Counted from the stretch's first letter, positions 26,286 through 36,701 are shown. The stretch is DNA of 64,000 nt from JAHDDW01 sp964648795 (GCA_964648795.1 CAZYMB010000004.1:62001-126000); one strand, 5' to 3'. Translations and numbers: made by a program. The notes: generated by a model not told the origin, from the sequence alone.

Positions 26286-27855
26286 TTGCTTCTTCTTTCT
26301 TTGTTTCTGCTTCTTCTAGTGACTCAGTCAGACCATCAGCACCAGAACGCTCGGGTGCTAGCGGCTCAGCCTCTGTAAATTCAGAGTCGCCAGCTTCGAT
26401 AGTGGCTATGAGCGCATCCACTGAAGGCTCAATACGATCCAACATAAAGTTCGGATACACACCCAAGAACACGATTAGAACTAGCAATGGAGCAATACCG
26501 GCGAGCTCTTTCATCGAAAGTTCTTTCAATACCTTCTTAGGGGCAGTTTCTGGGTCGGCTGGTTTGCCGTGAAAAGTACGCTGATAAGCCCAAAGCAGAT
26601 ACAGAGCTGCCAATATAACGCCAGCTGTAGCAACCACTGCCCACCAACGTGCGGCGCTAAATGTACCAATAAGAATTAGAAACTCTCCGACGAAACCATT
26701 GAGACCAGGCAGACCAATACTTGATAGAACTACTAATGTCATCACTCCCGCAAAGATCGGTGCTGACTTTTGCAGGCCAGACATCTCAGAAATCTCACGT
26801 GTCTTAAGACGGTCATACATCCAGCCAACCAGAATGAACAAAGCACCAGTAGATATACCGTGGTTAATCATCTGCACTACTGCGCCATTTAGCCCTTGTG
26901 AGTTAAACGCAAATATGCCAAGCACGATAAAGCCCATGTGCGCTACCGAAGAGTAAGCAACAAGCTTTTTTAGATCTGTTTGAACCGTAGCAACCGCTGC
27001 CCCATAAATAATGCCTATGACACCGAGTGTCAAGAACAGCGGCGCAAGAGCCACCGTTTCAGCTGGGAACAGTCCAAGCCCGAAACGAATAAGACCGTAC
27101 GTACCAAGCTTAAGCATGACACCTGCGAGAATCACAGAACCAGCTGTTGGAGCCTCAGTGTGGGCATTAGGTAACCAGGTGTGAATTGGGAACACTGGCA
27201 CTTTGACCGCAAATGCCAAAGCAAACGACAGCAGAACCAACCAACGAGCAGTCTCGCTAACACCGGCCATGTTCGCCTGGATGTCTCTGATGTCGAAGCT
27301 AAAGACTTGGCCTTGTCTGGTCAAGATACCGAGAGCCAAGATACCGACAAGCATCAACGCCGATGCTGCCATTGTGTATAGAAAGAACTTGAGGGCTGCA
27401 TAAACTCTGTCCCCGTGACCCCAGCCACCAATCAAGAAATACATAGGCACTAGAACAATTTCAAAGAAGGCAAAGAACAAGAACAAGTCAATTGACAAAA
27501 ACGCACCAAGCGAACCTGCTTGAAGAGCCATGAGGTGGAAGTAGAACTGACGTTTGTCATGATGGGCCGACGTAGTCATAATCGCTATCGGGAACAACAG
27601 CCCGGCCAGAACAACTAGGAAGAGTGAAATGCCGTCAACGCCAAGTGTCCAGTTGATTCCAAGCGACGGTATCCACTCAACATCGGCAACCTGTTGATAG
27701 CCGCCCTCACCTGTATCAAACTCTGCTAATACTATGAGAGAGGCAAGCCCAGTTAGGGTCGAGCCAATAAGAGCGACTGGCCTTGCCAGGCTCTCCGTGT
27801 TCAGCATTACGATCAAGGCTGTAATTATTGGAATAACGATTAGAAGAGTAAGCAT
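26275..27855 (-). CDS. nuoM: Complex I subunit M, 14-gene cluster
   Basis: Proton-translocating antiporter-like subunit, 526 residues. Conserved: NWTLGVDGISLFLVVL, FFEIVLVPMYFLIGGWGHGDRVYAALKFFLYTMAASALML, AVKVPVFPIHTWLPNAHTEAPTAGSVILAGVMLKLGTYG and SSVAHMGFIVLG. The C-terminal tail (about 45 residues after the last helix) is acidic and Ser/Glu-rich, unlike the other nuoM. The frame is open to 27888, but ATG 27855 overlaps the nuoL stop as TGATG and gives the usual N-terminus. Confidence 0.95.
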   Translation of the reverse strand: MLTLLIVIPIITALIVMLNTESLARPVALIGSTLTGLASLIVLAEFDTGEGGYQQVADVEWIPSLGINWTLGVDGISLFLVVLAGLLFPIAIMTTSAHHDKRQFYFHLMALQAGSLGAFLSIDLFLFFAFFEIVLVPMYFLIGGWGHGDRVYAALKFFLYTMAASALMLVGILALGILTRQGQVFSFDIRDIQANMAGVSETARWLVLLSFALAFAVKVPVFPIHTWLPNAHTEAPTAGSVILAGVMLKLGTYGLIRFGLGLFPAETVALAPLFLTLGVIGIIYGAAVATVQTDLKKLVAYSSVAHMGFIVLGIFAFNSQGLNGAVVQMINHGISTGALFILVGWMYDRLKTREISEMSGLQKSAPIFAGVMTLVVLSSIGLPGLNGFVGEFLILIGTFSAARWWAVVATAGVILAALYLLWAYQRTFHGKPADPETAPKKVLKELSMKELAGIAPLLVLIVFLGVYPNFMLDRIEPSVDALIATIEAGDSEFTEAEPLAPERSGADGLTESLEEAETKKEEASDS

Positions 27856-29792
27856 CAGGAGACGAGACTCCAAACTACCCACCCACACATTGCAATTGCG
27901 CCTAAGGCAATCAAAGCAACATAGTTGCGGACATAACCGGTTTGAGCTTTACGGAACAGTGTTCCGACACCTGCCGAACTACCAGCAACACCTTTTGAAA
28001 TGCCATCAACAGCGGTGCGATCAAAGTAAGAGAAGAACTCGAACATCTTTCGCCCAGGACCACCCATGAATTTTGCATAGGTAGCGTCAATAAACCATGC
28101 GTTCTCTAAGAATGGTGACCTCAACGGGCTAGCTTCGATTTCTTCTTGCGAAACATCTTCAGGCGATAGCGAGCCACCCTTGCCAAACAATTTGTATGCA
28201 GCAAATATTGCTACAGCTCCAGCCGCAATGGCAACAAGCGCTAGCCATACCTTGGCAGAGCCTGTCGTACCAAACTTGGCTTCATTAGCGAACAACGAAG
28301 GCTCTAACCAGCCTTCAAGGAAGTGAACATCAGTTCCTCCGAGGAAGTCCTTAGTGAATGGTAAGTTCAAACCGCCAGCTACAGCTGCCAGAACGCTTAA
28401 CACCACCAAAGGAATCGTCATAGTCTTTGGCGATTCGTGTGGCTTAACTTTTTCAACATCAAAGCGAGGCTTACCGAAGAAAGTCAAAATAACTTGGCGC
28501 GTCATATAGAAACCGGTTAGTAACGCTGTGACCAGACCAACAACCCAAAGTGCTTTGTTTGAGCCCCAAGCAAACACCAGAATCTCGTCTTTAGACCAGA
28601 ACCCAGAGAATGGCGGCACGCCGGCGATTGCTAGCCAACCAATGATGGATGTAAACGAAGTTACTGGCATGAATTTCTTTAAACCACCCATGAAGCGCAT
28701 GTCTTGTTCGTCGTGGACTCCGTGAATTACCGAACCAGAACCTAAGAACAACAGAGCTTTGAAGAATGCATGTGTGATCATGTGGAAGATAGCGGGAACA
28801 TATCCGCCAACACCCACAGCTAGAAATAGGTAGCCGAGCTGCGAGATTGTTGAGTAAGCCAAGACACGTTTGATGTCGTTTTGCGCAACAGCGGCAGTCG
28901 CTGCAACCAAAGCCGTTATGGCACCAGTCCAGGCAATTACATCCAACACCCACGGGCTAGCTTCAGCCAGAATCGGATTCAAACGGGTCAATAAGAACAC
29001 ACCTGAGGTGACCATCGTCGCTGCGTGAATGAGCGCTGAAACCGGCGTTGGTCCAGCCATAGCGTCAGGTAACCAAACGAATAGCGGAATCTGTGCCGAC
29101 TTACCTGTTGCGGCCAACAAGAACAGAAGCACAATCGCCGATGCAGTTACTGTTGCTATATCTCCTGCAATTGCGCCTGCAGCTATGTCGTCATAGTTGA
29201 TAGACCCGAGGGACCAGAAGACTAAGAAGGTTGCGAGCATGTAACCAAAATCGCCAACTCGGTTAGTAACAAATGCTTTCTTACCAGCAGAAGCGTTCTG
29301 AGGTTCGGTAAACCAGAACGAAATAAGAAGGTATGAGCAAGCTCCTACGCCTTCCCAACCAAGGAAAGTTAGTAGCAAGTTGTCGCCTAGAACTAGCAGC
29401 AACATCGAAAACACAAACATGTTGAGGTAGATGAAGAACTTTGAGAAGTTCTCGTCACCGTGCATGTACCCGATCGAGTAAAGGTGAATAAGAGTTCCGA
29501 CACCAGTTATAAACAGCACCATTGTTACTGATAGTGGATCAATCAGTAGTCCGGCATTAACTTCAAAGGAGCCGGCGCTAATCCAAGTGAAGATATCGAC
29601 AATATGAAAGCGGTCTGCAGCCTCTAATGAGCGAAGATCGAAGAAAACTAAGACAGTAAATACAAAGCTTAAGAAGGCTGCAATGGTTGCAACCCAGCCA
29701 GCCAACGGCTGGCCCAGGCGCTTACCAACCAACATGTTAATGATGAAACCAGTAAGTGGCGCAGCGGGGATTAACCAAGCAAGATCTAACAT
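27855..29792 (-). CDS. nuoL: Complex I subunit L, 14-gene cluster
   Basis: Distal antiporter-like subunit with lateral helix, 645 residues, a normal length. Core: FLGWEGVGACSYLLISFWFTEPQNASAGKKAFVTNRVGDFGYML, PLFVWLPDAMAGPTPVSALIHAATMVTSGVFLLTR, and RVLAYSTISQLGYLFLAVGVGGYVPAIFHMITHAFFKALLFLGSGSVIH. It lacks the acidic insertion seen in the other nuoL. Ten nt separate it from nuoK. Confidence 0.95.
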   Translation of the reverse strand: MLDLAWLIPAAPLTGFIINMLVGKRLGQPLAGWVATIAAFLSFVFTVLVFFDLRSLEAADRFHIVDIFTWISAGSFEVNAGLLIDPLSVTMVLFITGVGTLIHLYSIGYMHGDENFSKFFIYLNMFVFSMLLLVLGDNLLLTFLGWEGVGACSYLLISFWFTEPQNASAGKKAFVTNRVGDFGYMLATFLVFWSLGSINYDDIAAGAIAGDIATVTASAIVLLFLLAATGKSAQIPLFVWLPDAMAGPTPVSALIHAATMVTSGVFLLTRLNPILAEASPWVLDVIAWTGAITALVAATAAVAQNDIKRVLAYSTISQLGYLFLAVGVGGYVPAIFHMITHAFFKALLFLGSGSVIHGVHDEQDMRFMGGLKKFMPVTSFTSIIGWLAIAGVPPFSGFWSKDEILVFAWGSNKALWVVGLVTALLTGFYMTRQVILTFFGKPRFDVEKVKPHESPKTMTIPLVVLSVLAAVAGGLNLPFTKDFLGGTDVHFLEGWLEPSLFANEAKFGTTGSAKVWLALVAIAAGAVAIFAAYKLFGKGGSLSPEDVSQEEIEASPLRSPFLENAWFIDATYAKFMGGPGRKMFEFFSYFDRTAVDGISKGVAGSSAGVGTLFRKAQTGYVRNYVALIALGAIAMCGWVVWSLVS

Positions 29793-29802
29793 AATTAGCC
29801 CT

Positions 29803-30132
29803 CTACCCCTTCAACTCGTTCATAGCGTCGACATTTAACTCAGCGTTACGTCTGGATAACATCATCACCATCGACAAACCGACAACCACTTCGGCTGCGG
29901 CAACCACCAAAATAAAGAACACAGAAGTTTGACCTGTTAAGTCATCTAAGGCAGATGAGAACGCAATGAATGTGACGTTCACAGCATTAAGCATCAACTC
30001 AATACACATAAACATGACCAGAGGGTTCCTGCGAATTAGAACACCAAGTAAACCAATTGAGAAGAGGGCTGCTGCAAGAACGAGATACCAAGTGTCGGTC
30101 AAGACTATGGCCTGGGCGATAAAGCTATTCAC
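29803..30132 (-). CDS. nuoK: Complex I subunit K, 14-gene cluster
   Basis: Three-helix membrane subunit, 109 residues, with WYLVLAAALFSIGLLGVLIRRNPLVMFMCIELMLNAVNVTFIAFS carrying the conserved membrane glutamate, and AAAEVVVGLSMVMMLSRRN. Start GTG overlaps the nuoJ stop as TAGTG. Confidence 0.94.
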   Translation of the reverse strand: MNSFIAQAIVLTDTWYLVLAAALFSIGLLGVLIRRNPLVMFMCIELMLNAVNVTFIAFSSALDDLTGQTSVFFILVVAAAEVVVGLSMVMMLSRRNAELNVDAMNELKG

Positions 30133-30959
30133 TATTTATCATCGCTCCCGTCTAAGTCTTCAAAGTTAATTAACGAATCTTCTTGTGAAGGTCCTTTAGG
30201 TTCCTGTGAGTCGCCTGGGAACTCTGTGAGTTCCTTCGAGTTAGCGGGAGAACCTTCGGTCTCCTTCGAGTTGACTTCGTCAACGTCGCTTGCTCCGAGA
30301 TCGTCAGCAACTGTCGCACTAGAGCTGGATTCGGCTGATTCATAAACCTCAGGAGGATCAGGATCAAACACAGGAGAACCAACACCAGCGAGGCTTAGCT
30401 CGTCGATTCGTTTGCTGTTCTTAACCATTACAACCGCCCCAATGGTTGCAATAGTCAGCAGTAATGCTGTTGCTTGAAAAGCCACCAAGTTACTGGAGAA
30501 AATGTCGCCCGCTAGCTGGTTCACATCTGGTGTTTCATCAATCGGGTTGAGACCGCTCTGACCAGTTAACGCTAATGCGGGTGCACCTTCAGGCGCTCCG
30601 TTTGACCCCGAAGGCCCGGAAAGAAACAAGCCGAACATGACCATAATAAAGAAAGTTCCAGCAGCCACATACCCAATCGAACGCTGACCTGCCAGTGGTT
30701 CGACAAAAATCTCCTGCGCCTTGTCCACACCGAGCAACATAATCACAAACAAGAACAACACAACAATTGCACCGGCGTAAACAACGACTTGGACAAAGCC
30801 CAAGAAATTAGCATCCTGGATAATAAACAACAAGGCCACAGAAAAGAAGGTGGCTACAAGGCTAAGTGCTGCACGAACTGGGTTATGAGAGAAAACAACA
30901 CCCAGTGCTCCACCGATAGTGATGGTTGCGGCAATTATAAAGACAACTAGATCTACCAC
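30132..30959 (-). CDS. nuoJ: Complex I subunit J with long acidic tail, 14-gene cluster
   Basis: Membrane subunit, 275 residues. The first 165 or so residues are the five-helix core (NPVRAALSLVATFFSVALLFIIQDANFLGFVQVVVYAGAIVVLFLFVIMLLG). About 85 further residues after the last helix form a Ser/Glu/Asp-rich tail (KETEGSPANSKELTEFPGDSQE...), probably disordered, absent from the other nuoJ. GTG start abuts the nuoI stop codon. Confidence 0.93.
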   Translation of the reverse strand: MVDLVVFIIAATITIGGALGVVFSHNPVRAALSLVATFFSVALLFIIQDANFLGFVQVVVYAGAIVVLFLFVIMLLGVDKAQEIFVEPLAGQRSIGYVAAGTFFIMVMFGLFLSGPSGSNGAPEGAPALALTGQSGLNPIDETPDVNQLAGDIFSSNLVAFQATALLLTIATIGAVVMVKNSKRIDELSLAGVGSPVFDPDPPEVYESAESSSSATVADDLGASDVDEVNSKETEGSPANSKELTEFPGDSQEPKGPSQEDSLINFEDLDGSDDK

Positions 30960-31604
30960 TTACGCGTCCTCACTGGTTTCTGCCGCTGGCTTATTCGATT
31001 CGCGTGGTGATACATCTGGTTGACGGGTTCCGTGGCCTAGTTCGGCTGACCAACCAACTTTGCCGACAAAGTCTTCGTCGCCTGATGGTGAAGTGGCTCG
31101 CATCCAGCCAGAAGTGTCCTTGTCGTCGCCTTCACGCCAGTCTTCCCAGTCAAGATTCTGTGGCTTGCCGTCTTCGTCTACGACAAGTTCTTCTTTGGTA
31201 TAGACGGCTTGTTCACGACTAGTGAACGAGAACTCAAATAGCTTTGATTCGGTGATTGCCTCGGTCGGGCATGCTTCTACACAAAGGTCGCAGTGTATGC
31301 AGCGCAGATAGTTAATCTCGTAAACAAACCCAAAGCGTTCCCCTGGCGAAGTTGGGTCTGCCGGGTTGTTGTCTGCTCCACGAACATAGATACAGTTAGC
31401 TGGGCATACTCCAGCACAAAGCTCGCAGCCAATACACTTTTCTAGACCGTCTTCGTAACGATTTAACACATGTCGACCGTGAGTTCGTTCTGGCTTAGGA
31501 ACTTTAACGTCTGATTTACCACCCTTACCGGCTCGATAACTGGTTGTGGTTGTTCCTTCGAACCACTTCTTGAAAGTAACTGGGAATCCACCTAAGTAAC
31601 TCAT
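30960..31604 (-). CDS. nuoI: Complex I subunit I, 14-gene cluster (two 4Fe-4S)
   Basis: Ferredoxin-like subunit with clusters N6a and N6b, 214 residues. Both motifs are complete: CIGCELCAGVCPANCIYV and CIHCDLCVEACPTEAI, separated by DPTSPGERFGFVYEINYLR. A C-terminal extension of about 80 residues is acidic and hydrophilic. Overlaps nuoH by 4 nt. Confidence 0.95.
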   Translation of the reverse strand: MSYLGGFPVTFKKWFEGTTTTSYRAGKGGKSDVKVPKPERTHGRHVLNRYEDGLEKCIGCELCAGVCPANCIYVRGADNNPADPTSPGERFGFVYEINYLRCIHCDLCVEACPTEAITESKLFEFSFTSREQAVYTKEELVVDEDGKPQNLDWEDWREGDDKDTSGWMRATSPSGDEDFVGKVGWSAELGHGTRQPDVSPRESNKPAAETSEDA

Positions 31605-32872
31605 GCAGTGACCTCCAGAGAATCAGAATCCAAACCAGACTCCGCTAAACGAGATGCATGTGATTGATTTATCGCCTTGCTAAGCAGTGTCCAACCAATT
31701 AGGAACACAGCTAGAGCAGCAAGGATAAAGATTATCGAATCCACTGCTGGAGTCCCTGTAAAAGCTAGACCCTCTTCATCAATAGAGAGAAGGCGTAAGC
31801 CGGCCAACACTAGAAGCCATAGAAGAGAAATTGGGATTAGGACTTTCCAACCAAGATTCATTAACTGGTCGTAACGCAAACGTGGAAGGGTGGCTCGGAA
31901 CCAAACAAACATAAACAAGAAGATTAAGAGTTTCGAGAAGAACCAGACAAAGCCCCAGAGCCAACCCGGTAAGAAACCAAAGTCAGGACCTGCTGGGCCA
32001 CCAAGGAACAACGTCACGATAATGGCGGACAAAGTGACAGTGTTCATAAACTCAGCTAAGAAGAATAAAGAAAAACGAAGCGATGAGTACTCTGTATGAA
32101 AGCCACCTACGAGTTCTTGTTCTGCTTCAACCAAGTCAAACGGTGGGCGGTTAAGCTCGGCAGTACCGGAAATTATGAATACGACAAAAGGCACTAGTGC
32201 TGAGGTGATTATGTGCCACTGCGGGAAGATTCCTAAGGCTCCCGCACCTGCTTGGGAAGCAACAATCCCATTGGTGCTAAGTGTCCCCGAAAGTAAGATT
32301 ACAGAAGCCAACGACAAGCCGAGGGCTGCTTCATAACTAATTGCCTGGGCAGTTGCACGAACCGAGCCAAGTAGCGGATACTTTGACCCTGATGCCCAAC
32401 CAGCGAGCATGATTCCGTAGATCCCGATGGAACTCATTGCTAGGAACAGCAACACTCCAACTGGAGCATCGGCAACCTGGAATAGTGCTTCTCGACCAAA
32501 TATTTCTACAGTTCCGCGTTCACCATCGTTAAAGTTGCCAGCTATTGGCACAATACTAAAAGTTAAAAATGCTGGCACAAGCGATAAATATGGGGCCAAC
32601 TTAAAGATAAACGGGTCCGCCCGTTCTGGAATGATGTCTTCTTTGAAGAAGAGCTTGATTCCATCGGCCAATGTTTGGAACAAGCCAAATGGACCTGCAA
32701 CATTTGGGCCTATACGATTCTGCAAACGGCTGACAACTTTACGTTCGAACCAGACCATCAGCATTACTGAAACCAAAAGAATTACGAAAGCTATAACAGC
32801 AACCGCAATAGACAAGATTACGTCACCTAGGTCGACTCCGTCTGAAAGGAATGGTTGACCGCGTTCTTCCAT
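31601..32872 (-). CDS. nuoH: Complex I subunit H, 14-gene cluster
   Basis: Quinone-chamber membrane subunit, 423 residues. Conserved: ERKVVSRLQNRIGPNVAGPFGLFQTLADGIKLFFKEDIIPERAD, AGWASGSKYPLLGSVRATAQAISYEAALG, and NRPPFDLVEAEQELVGGFHTEYSS with the acidic coupling residues. The last 60 or so residues extend past the usual end and include one further helix. Start overlaps the nuoG stop as TAATG. Confidence 0.95.
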   Translation of the reverse strand: MEERGQPFLSDGVDLGDVILSIAVAVIAFVILLVSVMLMVWFERKVVSRLQNRIGPNVAGPFGLFQTLADGIKLFFKEDIIPERADPFIFKLAPYLSLVPAFLTFSIVPIAGNFNDGERGTVEIFGREALFQVADAPVGVLLFLAMSSIGIYGIMLAGWASGSKYPLLGSVRATAQAISYEAALGLSLASVILLSGTLSTNGIVASQAGAGALGIFPQWHIITSALVPFVVFIISGTAELNRPPFDLVEAEQELVGGFHTEYSSLRFSLFFLAEFMNTVTLSAIIVTLFLGGPAGPDFGFLPGWLWGFVWFFSKLLIFLFMFVWFRATLPRLRYDQLMNLGWKVLIPISLLWLLVLAGLRLLSIDEEGLAFTGTPAVDSIIFILAALAVFLIGWTLLSKAINQSHASRLAESGLDSDSLEVTA

Positions 32873-35289
32873 TACTGACTCCCCTTCGGGCTTGTAGGAG
32901 CAGAGTCGGACACCTCGACAACTTTGACAACTGTCATTGATTCATCGCAACTGATCAAATCTCGAATATCTACATTGCCGACATTAACAGGGGCCCAAAT
33001 AGTTCCAGGCGCAACAGTGTCATCTGGGCGAATTTCGACAGTAACTTCACCAGAGACACTAGTGAGTTTTACTGTGCTGGCAGAAGCAAGATTCAATCTC
33101 TTCAGGTCTTGAGTATGGGCTCTAACTCGCATCGGGCTTGCTAACCCGGCTAGTGTGTCGCAGTTCTTCAACATGGTGCCTGTGTCCCAGAGTTTGTGGC
33201 CACACACTAGAACTAACTCTTCTTCACTAATTTGTGGGGGTTCCGGGTCTGAGATAACTCGTATCGCTGGTTCTCTATTGTTACGAGACTCTGCCATCAG
33301 CCCAACTGAATCAATAACGACGCCTTCGGGGTCTAGTTCGATCTGCGCCCAAGGAAGGTCGACTTCAGTGTGAACGTCTTCGATAGTCTTTGGCAGTTCT
33401 GCACCTTTAGGAGCCAAACTTACCGCAATGTCAAAGTCACTTCTTGCCAGACCTGGAGCTGTAACTCTGGCCTGTAGAACTGATGCTCGCCCTTCGGCAT
33501 TAATGAAAGTTCCGTTGGTCTCACCAAACATTGTGACTGGCAAGAATACCGATGCGAGCGAGCTGGATTCGTTGTGGAAACAATCAACAGCAATAATGTT
33601 GTCTACATTTCCTAATGCAGCTTGGGCTAGTTCTTTGTCAGGGAAATCTCCAATAGGATCGGCACCCAGCAACACCAACGTGTCTACTTCGCCGTTCTTC
33701 GCAGCTTCTAAGATTGCTTCTGTTGTACGACTCTGAACGTCTAGATCAGCTGAACCACCACTAGCGCTTGTAAAGCTTGGAGCTAACCCGTTTGCAATTG
33801 CACCAGCCGAGTTACCTCTTCTTGATGCAACAATAAACTTTGCTTCTGGGCGTGCGACTCTGACTTTAGAAATTGCCGCCCCAAGGAACGATGGAGACTC
33901 AGCAATATTCGGGCGCCCAACGATAACAGTCAGTGGCTTGTCTGGGTCGATTTGAGTGCTGTCACTACGACGATCGGGAGCGAACAAACCTTCAACCGAA
34001 GCAGCTAACTGTCCTGGCAATGGGCGAATGCTCGATTTCGCATCCCCACTGAGTGCGGTCTGTCTGTAGGTAGTTTCGAACAGGTCAACGTGGCCACGAA
34101 CGACTGCGTCTCTGAGTCGAAGGAACAGTGCTGGCATCGTCTCTTTAAGGTCTTCGCCAATAAACAAAACCTGAGACCCGACAGCGAAAGCTTCGTCATA
34201 GGTTGCCCTAGGGACAGTAACGCTCAGCCCGAATGGAACTTCGTCTCCCATAGATGCGTCGACATCGGCAATACCGTAAGCGTCGAGGGTCTTTCTCCAC
34301 ATGTATTGCGCTTCGAAAGTAAGTCGGTTCCCACCAATTACCGCAACGTCAGGTTGTTCAAGCAATGTACGAGCCGTAGCTATGGCATCGTTCCAGCGTG
34401 CGGGCGCAGAGTTAACTAGAGGTTCGGTTATTCGGTTCTCTGAGTAGTTGGCCTCGTAGATGAATCGCTCTTTGTCGCCGAGCCAACCCCAGTTAACGGC
34501 GTCGGCGTCGACACCGAGAACTCGAATTAGTTTGTCTTGACTTGACTGAAGCAATACTCGTGAGCCTGTCCCGTCAACGACAGAAGTGCTCATGTTCGCA
34601 GCCAAGTCCCATGGGCGAGCCTTGAAACGGTATGGTGAAGCAGTTAGCGCCCCAACAGGACATATTTGCACTGTATTACCGCTGAAATAGGAAGCAAACG
34701 GGTGGTCTGGAAAAGTGTTGACCTGAGTTGAAGAACCACGATCTATAAAGTGAATTAAGGCGTCACCAGCGACATCAGAAGCAAACCGAGTGCAGCGATC
34801 ACACAAGATGCAACGCTCTCTATCTAGGTGAACAAGATCGCTTATCGGGATGGGTTTCTCGAAGTGTCGTTTCTCTTCTACGAAGCGTGACTCGCCAGGA
34901 CCGTATGCATAGGCGTTGTCTTGAAGTGGACACTCTCCACCTTTGTCACAAACTGGGCAATCAAGTGGGTGGTTAGCTAGTAGCAGTTCAAGGACACCGT
35001 CTTGGGCTTCTTTGGTTGCTTGCGATTCGGTTTCGACTTTCATCTCAGGTGTCACAGGCAGCATGCAACTTGGTTGCAGCGCAGGGCCACGACCTGTGTC
35101 AACTTCGACCAAACACATGCGACACATACCAACTGGGTCCATGCGCTTGTGGTAGCAGAACCTTGGGATGTGAACACCATTGCGCTCGCAAGCTTCGATA
35201 AGTAGTTCACCTTCTTCGGCTATCAATTCTTGACCATTCATTGTAAACGGCACGCCTGTTACTGCTGGTGTTGGGTCGGTAGCTGTCAT
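32872..35289 (-). CDS. nuoG: Complex I subunit G (iron-sulfur, molybdopterin-type fold)
   Basis: The 75-kDa-type subunit that wires electrons from NuoE/F to NuoI, 805 residues. The N-terminal domain holds the 2Fe-2S motif CYHKRMDPVGMCRMCLVEV, the His-ligated 4Fe-4S region HPLDCPVCDKGGECPLQ, and CILCDRCTRFA. The remainder has the molybdopterin-oxidoreductase fold without signs of a bound cofactor (STSVVDGTGSRVLLQSSQDKLIRVLGVDADAVNWGWLGDKERF, VDTLVLLGADPIGD, FHNESSSLASVFLPVTMFGETNGTFINAEGRASVLQ). Present only in this cluster. Overlaps nuoF by 4 nt (ATGA). Confidence 0.95.
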   Translation of the reverse strand: MTATDPTPAVTGVPFTMNGQELIAEEGELLIEACERNGVHIPRFCYHKRMDPVGMCRMCLVEVDTGRGPALQPSCMLPVTPEMKVETESQATKEAQDGVLELLLANHPLDCPVCDKGGECPLQDNAYAYGPGESRFVEEKRHFEKPIPISDLVHLDRERCILCDRCTRFASDVAGDALIHFIDRGSSTQVNTFPDHPFASYFSGNTVQICPVGALTASPYRFKARPWDLAANMSTSVVDGTGSRVLLQSSQDKLIRVLGVDADAVNWGWLGDKERFIYEANYSENRITEPLVNSAPARWNDAIATARTLLEQPDVAVIGGNRLTFEAQYMWRKTLDAYGIADVDASMGDEVPFGLSVTVPRATYDEAFAVGSQVLFIGEDLKETMPALFLRLRDAVVRGHVDLFETTYRQTALSGDAKSSIRPLPGQLAASVEGLFAPDRRSDSTQIDPDKPLTVIVGRPNIAESPSFLGAAISKVRVARPEAKFIVASRRGNSAGAIANGLAPSFTSASGGSADLDVQSRTTEAILEAAKNGEVDTLVLLGADPIGDFPDKELAQAALGNVDNIIAVDCFHNESSSLASVFLPVTMFGETNGTFINAEGRASVLQARVTAPGLARSDFDIAVSLAPKGAELPKTIEDVHTEVDLPWAQIELDPEGVVIDSVGLMAESRNNREPAIRVISDPEPPQISEEELVLVCGHKLWDTGTMLKNCDTLAGLASPMRVRAHTQDLKRLNLASASTVKLTSVSGEVTVEIRPDDTVAPGTIWAPVNVGNVDIRDLISCDESMTVVKVVEVSDSAPTSPKGSQ

Positions 35290-36701
35290 TTGTCTGCTCC
35301 GATTACGTCATTGATTGGGGTGTCAAGGTCTATCGAAGTACCAGAAATTTTAGCCTCAAACTCAGGCCGGAAACGTCTTAAAGCCGAGGTTATTGGCGCA
35401 ACAGAAGATGGTCCTAGAGGACAAATTGTGGTCTGTTTTGGCGGGAACGGTATGGCTTCAAGGCCTTCTGCTTCCCAAGCAGCGCCCGGATAGTTACCGG
35501 GTGAAATCTGTGAACCAATGTCTAGCAGTAGATCTATATCTTCTAGACGGCCGTTGCCGTCGAGAATACGTTGCAGGATCTTTTCTTCCCAGGAGGTGCC
35601 TTCACGACATGGGGTGCACTTACCACAAGACTCGCGTGCAAAGAATCTAACTACACGTAAGCATGCTTTAACGGCATCAGTGGTTTGGTCCATTACTACA
35701 AGCGCACCCGAGCCAAGCATTGACCCTGCTGCACCTATTTCTTTAGCTTCAAGTTTTAGATCAAGTTGTTCTTCGAAGAACCATGGAGCTGACCCTCCAC
35801 CTGGGATAAACATTTTGACTTCGCCACCATCTTTAATGCCTTGGCAGAAGTTGTCGCCGTAAAACAAGTCTCTGAAACTGACTACGCCTTGTTCTGTTTC
35901 GTACACGCCTGGACGGTTGACATGACCAGAGATGGCAAGCATTCTGGTTCCTGGTGAAGCTTCTGAACCGTACTGTTTGTACTTTTCAGCCCCGTTTTGC
36001 ATGATCCACGGCACGTTAGACAACGTTTCTACGTTGTTAACGATTGTGGGTTTCATATAGACACCCTTGACTGCAGGAAAGAACGGTGGCTTGAGGCGTG
36101 GCATGCCACGGTTACCTTCAAGGCTTTCTATTAGAGCCGTTTCTTCACCAACAATGTAGGCACCGGCTCCCCAGTGGAGAACTATGTCTATTCCGACATC
36201 AGTGCCGAAGATGTTTTTACCAATGAAACCTTCTGCGTAGGCGTCGTTTAAAGCTTGAGCGATACGTTCTTGAGCCAAGGCCATTTCGCCACGCACATAC
36301 AAGAAGCACTGCTCGATACCGAGGGCATACGCTGTGATTAGGCAGCCCTCGATCAGTTGGTGCGGGTCGTGCTCCATTAGGAGACGGTCTTTGTATGTTC
36401 CTGGCTCGGATTCGTCTCCGTTTACTACCAAGTATCTTGGGAAAACGTCCGGCAAGAAGCCCCACTTAACACCTGCTGGAAAACCAGCGCCTCCACGCCC
36501 AAGAAGAACAGCGTCTTTGATTTGTTCTGCTACTTCGTTTGGCGATAGGTCTAATGCTGCTTCGAGAGCTTGATAACCGCCAGATCTCTTGTAATTAGCC
36601 ATTTTATAGGCGTCTGGATCGGTAAAGCGAGAGGTAACGATCTTTGGGCCTTCATTGTCTACAAAGCCATCAAGGTGTGGGACGTAAGCATTAGTTGCCA
36701 T
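35286..36701 (-). CDS. nuoF: Complex I subunit F (NADH/FMN site)
   Basis: NADH-oxidising subunit, 471 residues. FMN/NADH-binding segments: LLGRGGAGFPAGVKWGFLP and WGAGAYIVGEETALIESLEGNRGMPRLKPPFF. The N3 4Fe-4S cluster ligands are in ESCGKCTPCREG with a further cysteine near TTICPLG. Its presence means this complex uses NADH. Start overlaps nuoE by 11 nt. Confidence 0.96.
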   Translation of the reverse strand: MATNAYVPHLDGFVDNEGPKIVTSRFTDPDAYKMANYKRSGGYQALEAALDLSPNEVAEQIKDAVLLGRGGAGFPAGVKWGFLPDVFPRYLVVNGDESEPGTYKDRLLMEHDPHQLIEGCLITAYALGIEQCFLYVRGEMALAQERIAQALNDAYAEGFIGKNIFGTDVGIDIVLHWGAGAYIVGEETALIESLEGNRGMPRLKPPFFPAVKGVYMKPTIVNNVETLSNVPWIMQNGAEKYKQYGSEASPGTRMLAISGHVNRPGVYETEQGVVSFRDLFYGDNFCQGIKDGGEVKMFIPGGGSAPWFFEEQLDLKLEAKEIGAAGSMLGSGALVVMDQTTDAVKACLRVVRFFARESCGKCTPCREGTSWEEKILQRILDGNGRLEDIDLLLDIGSQISPGNYPGAAWEAEGLEAIPFPPKQTTICPLGPSSVAPITSALRRFRPEFEAKISGTSIDLDTPINDVIGADK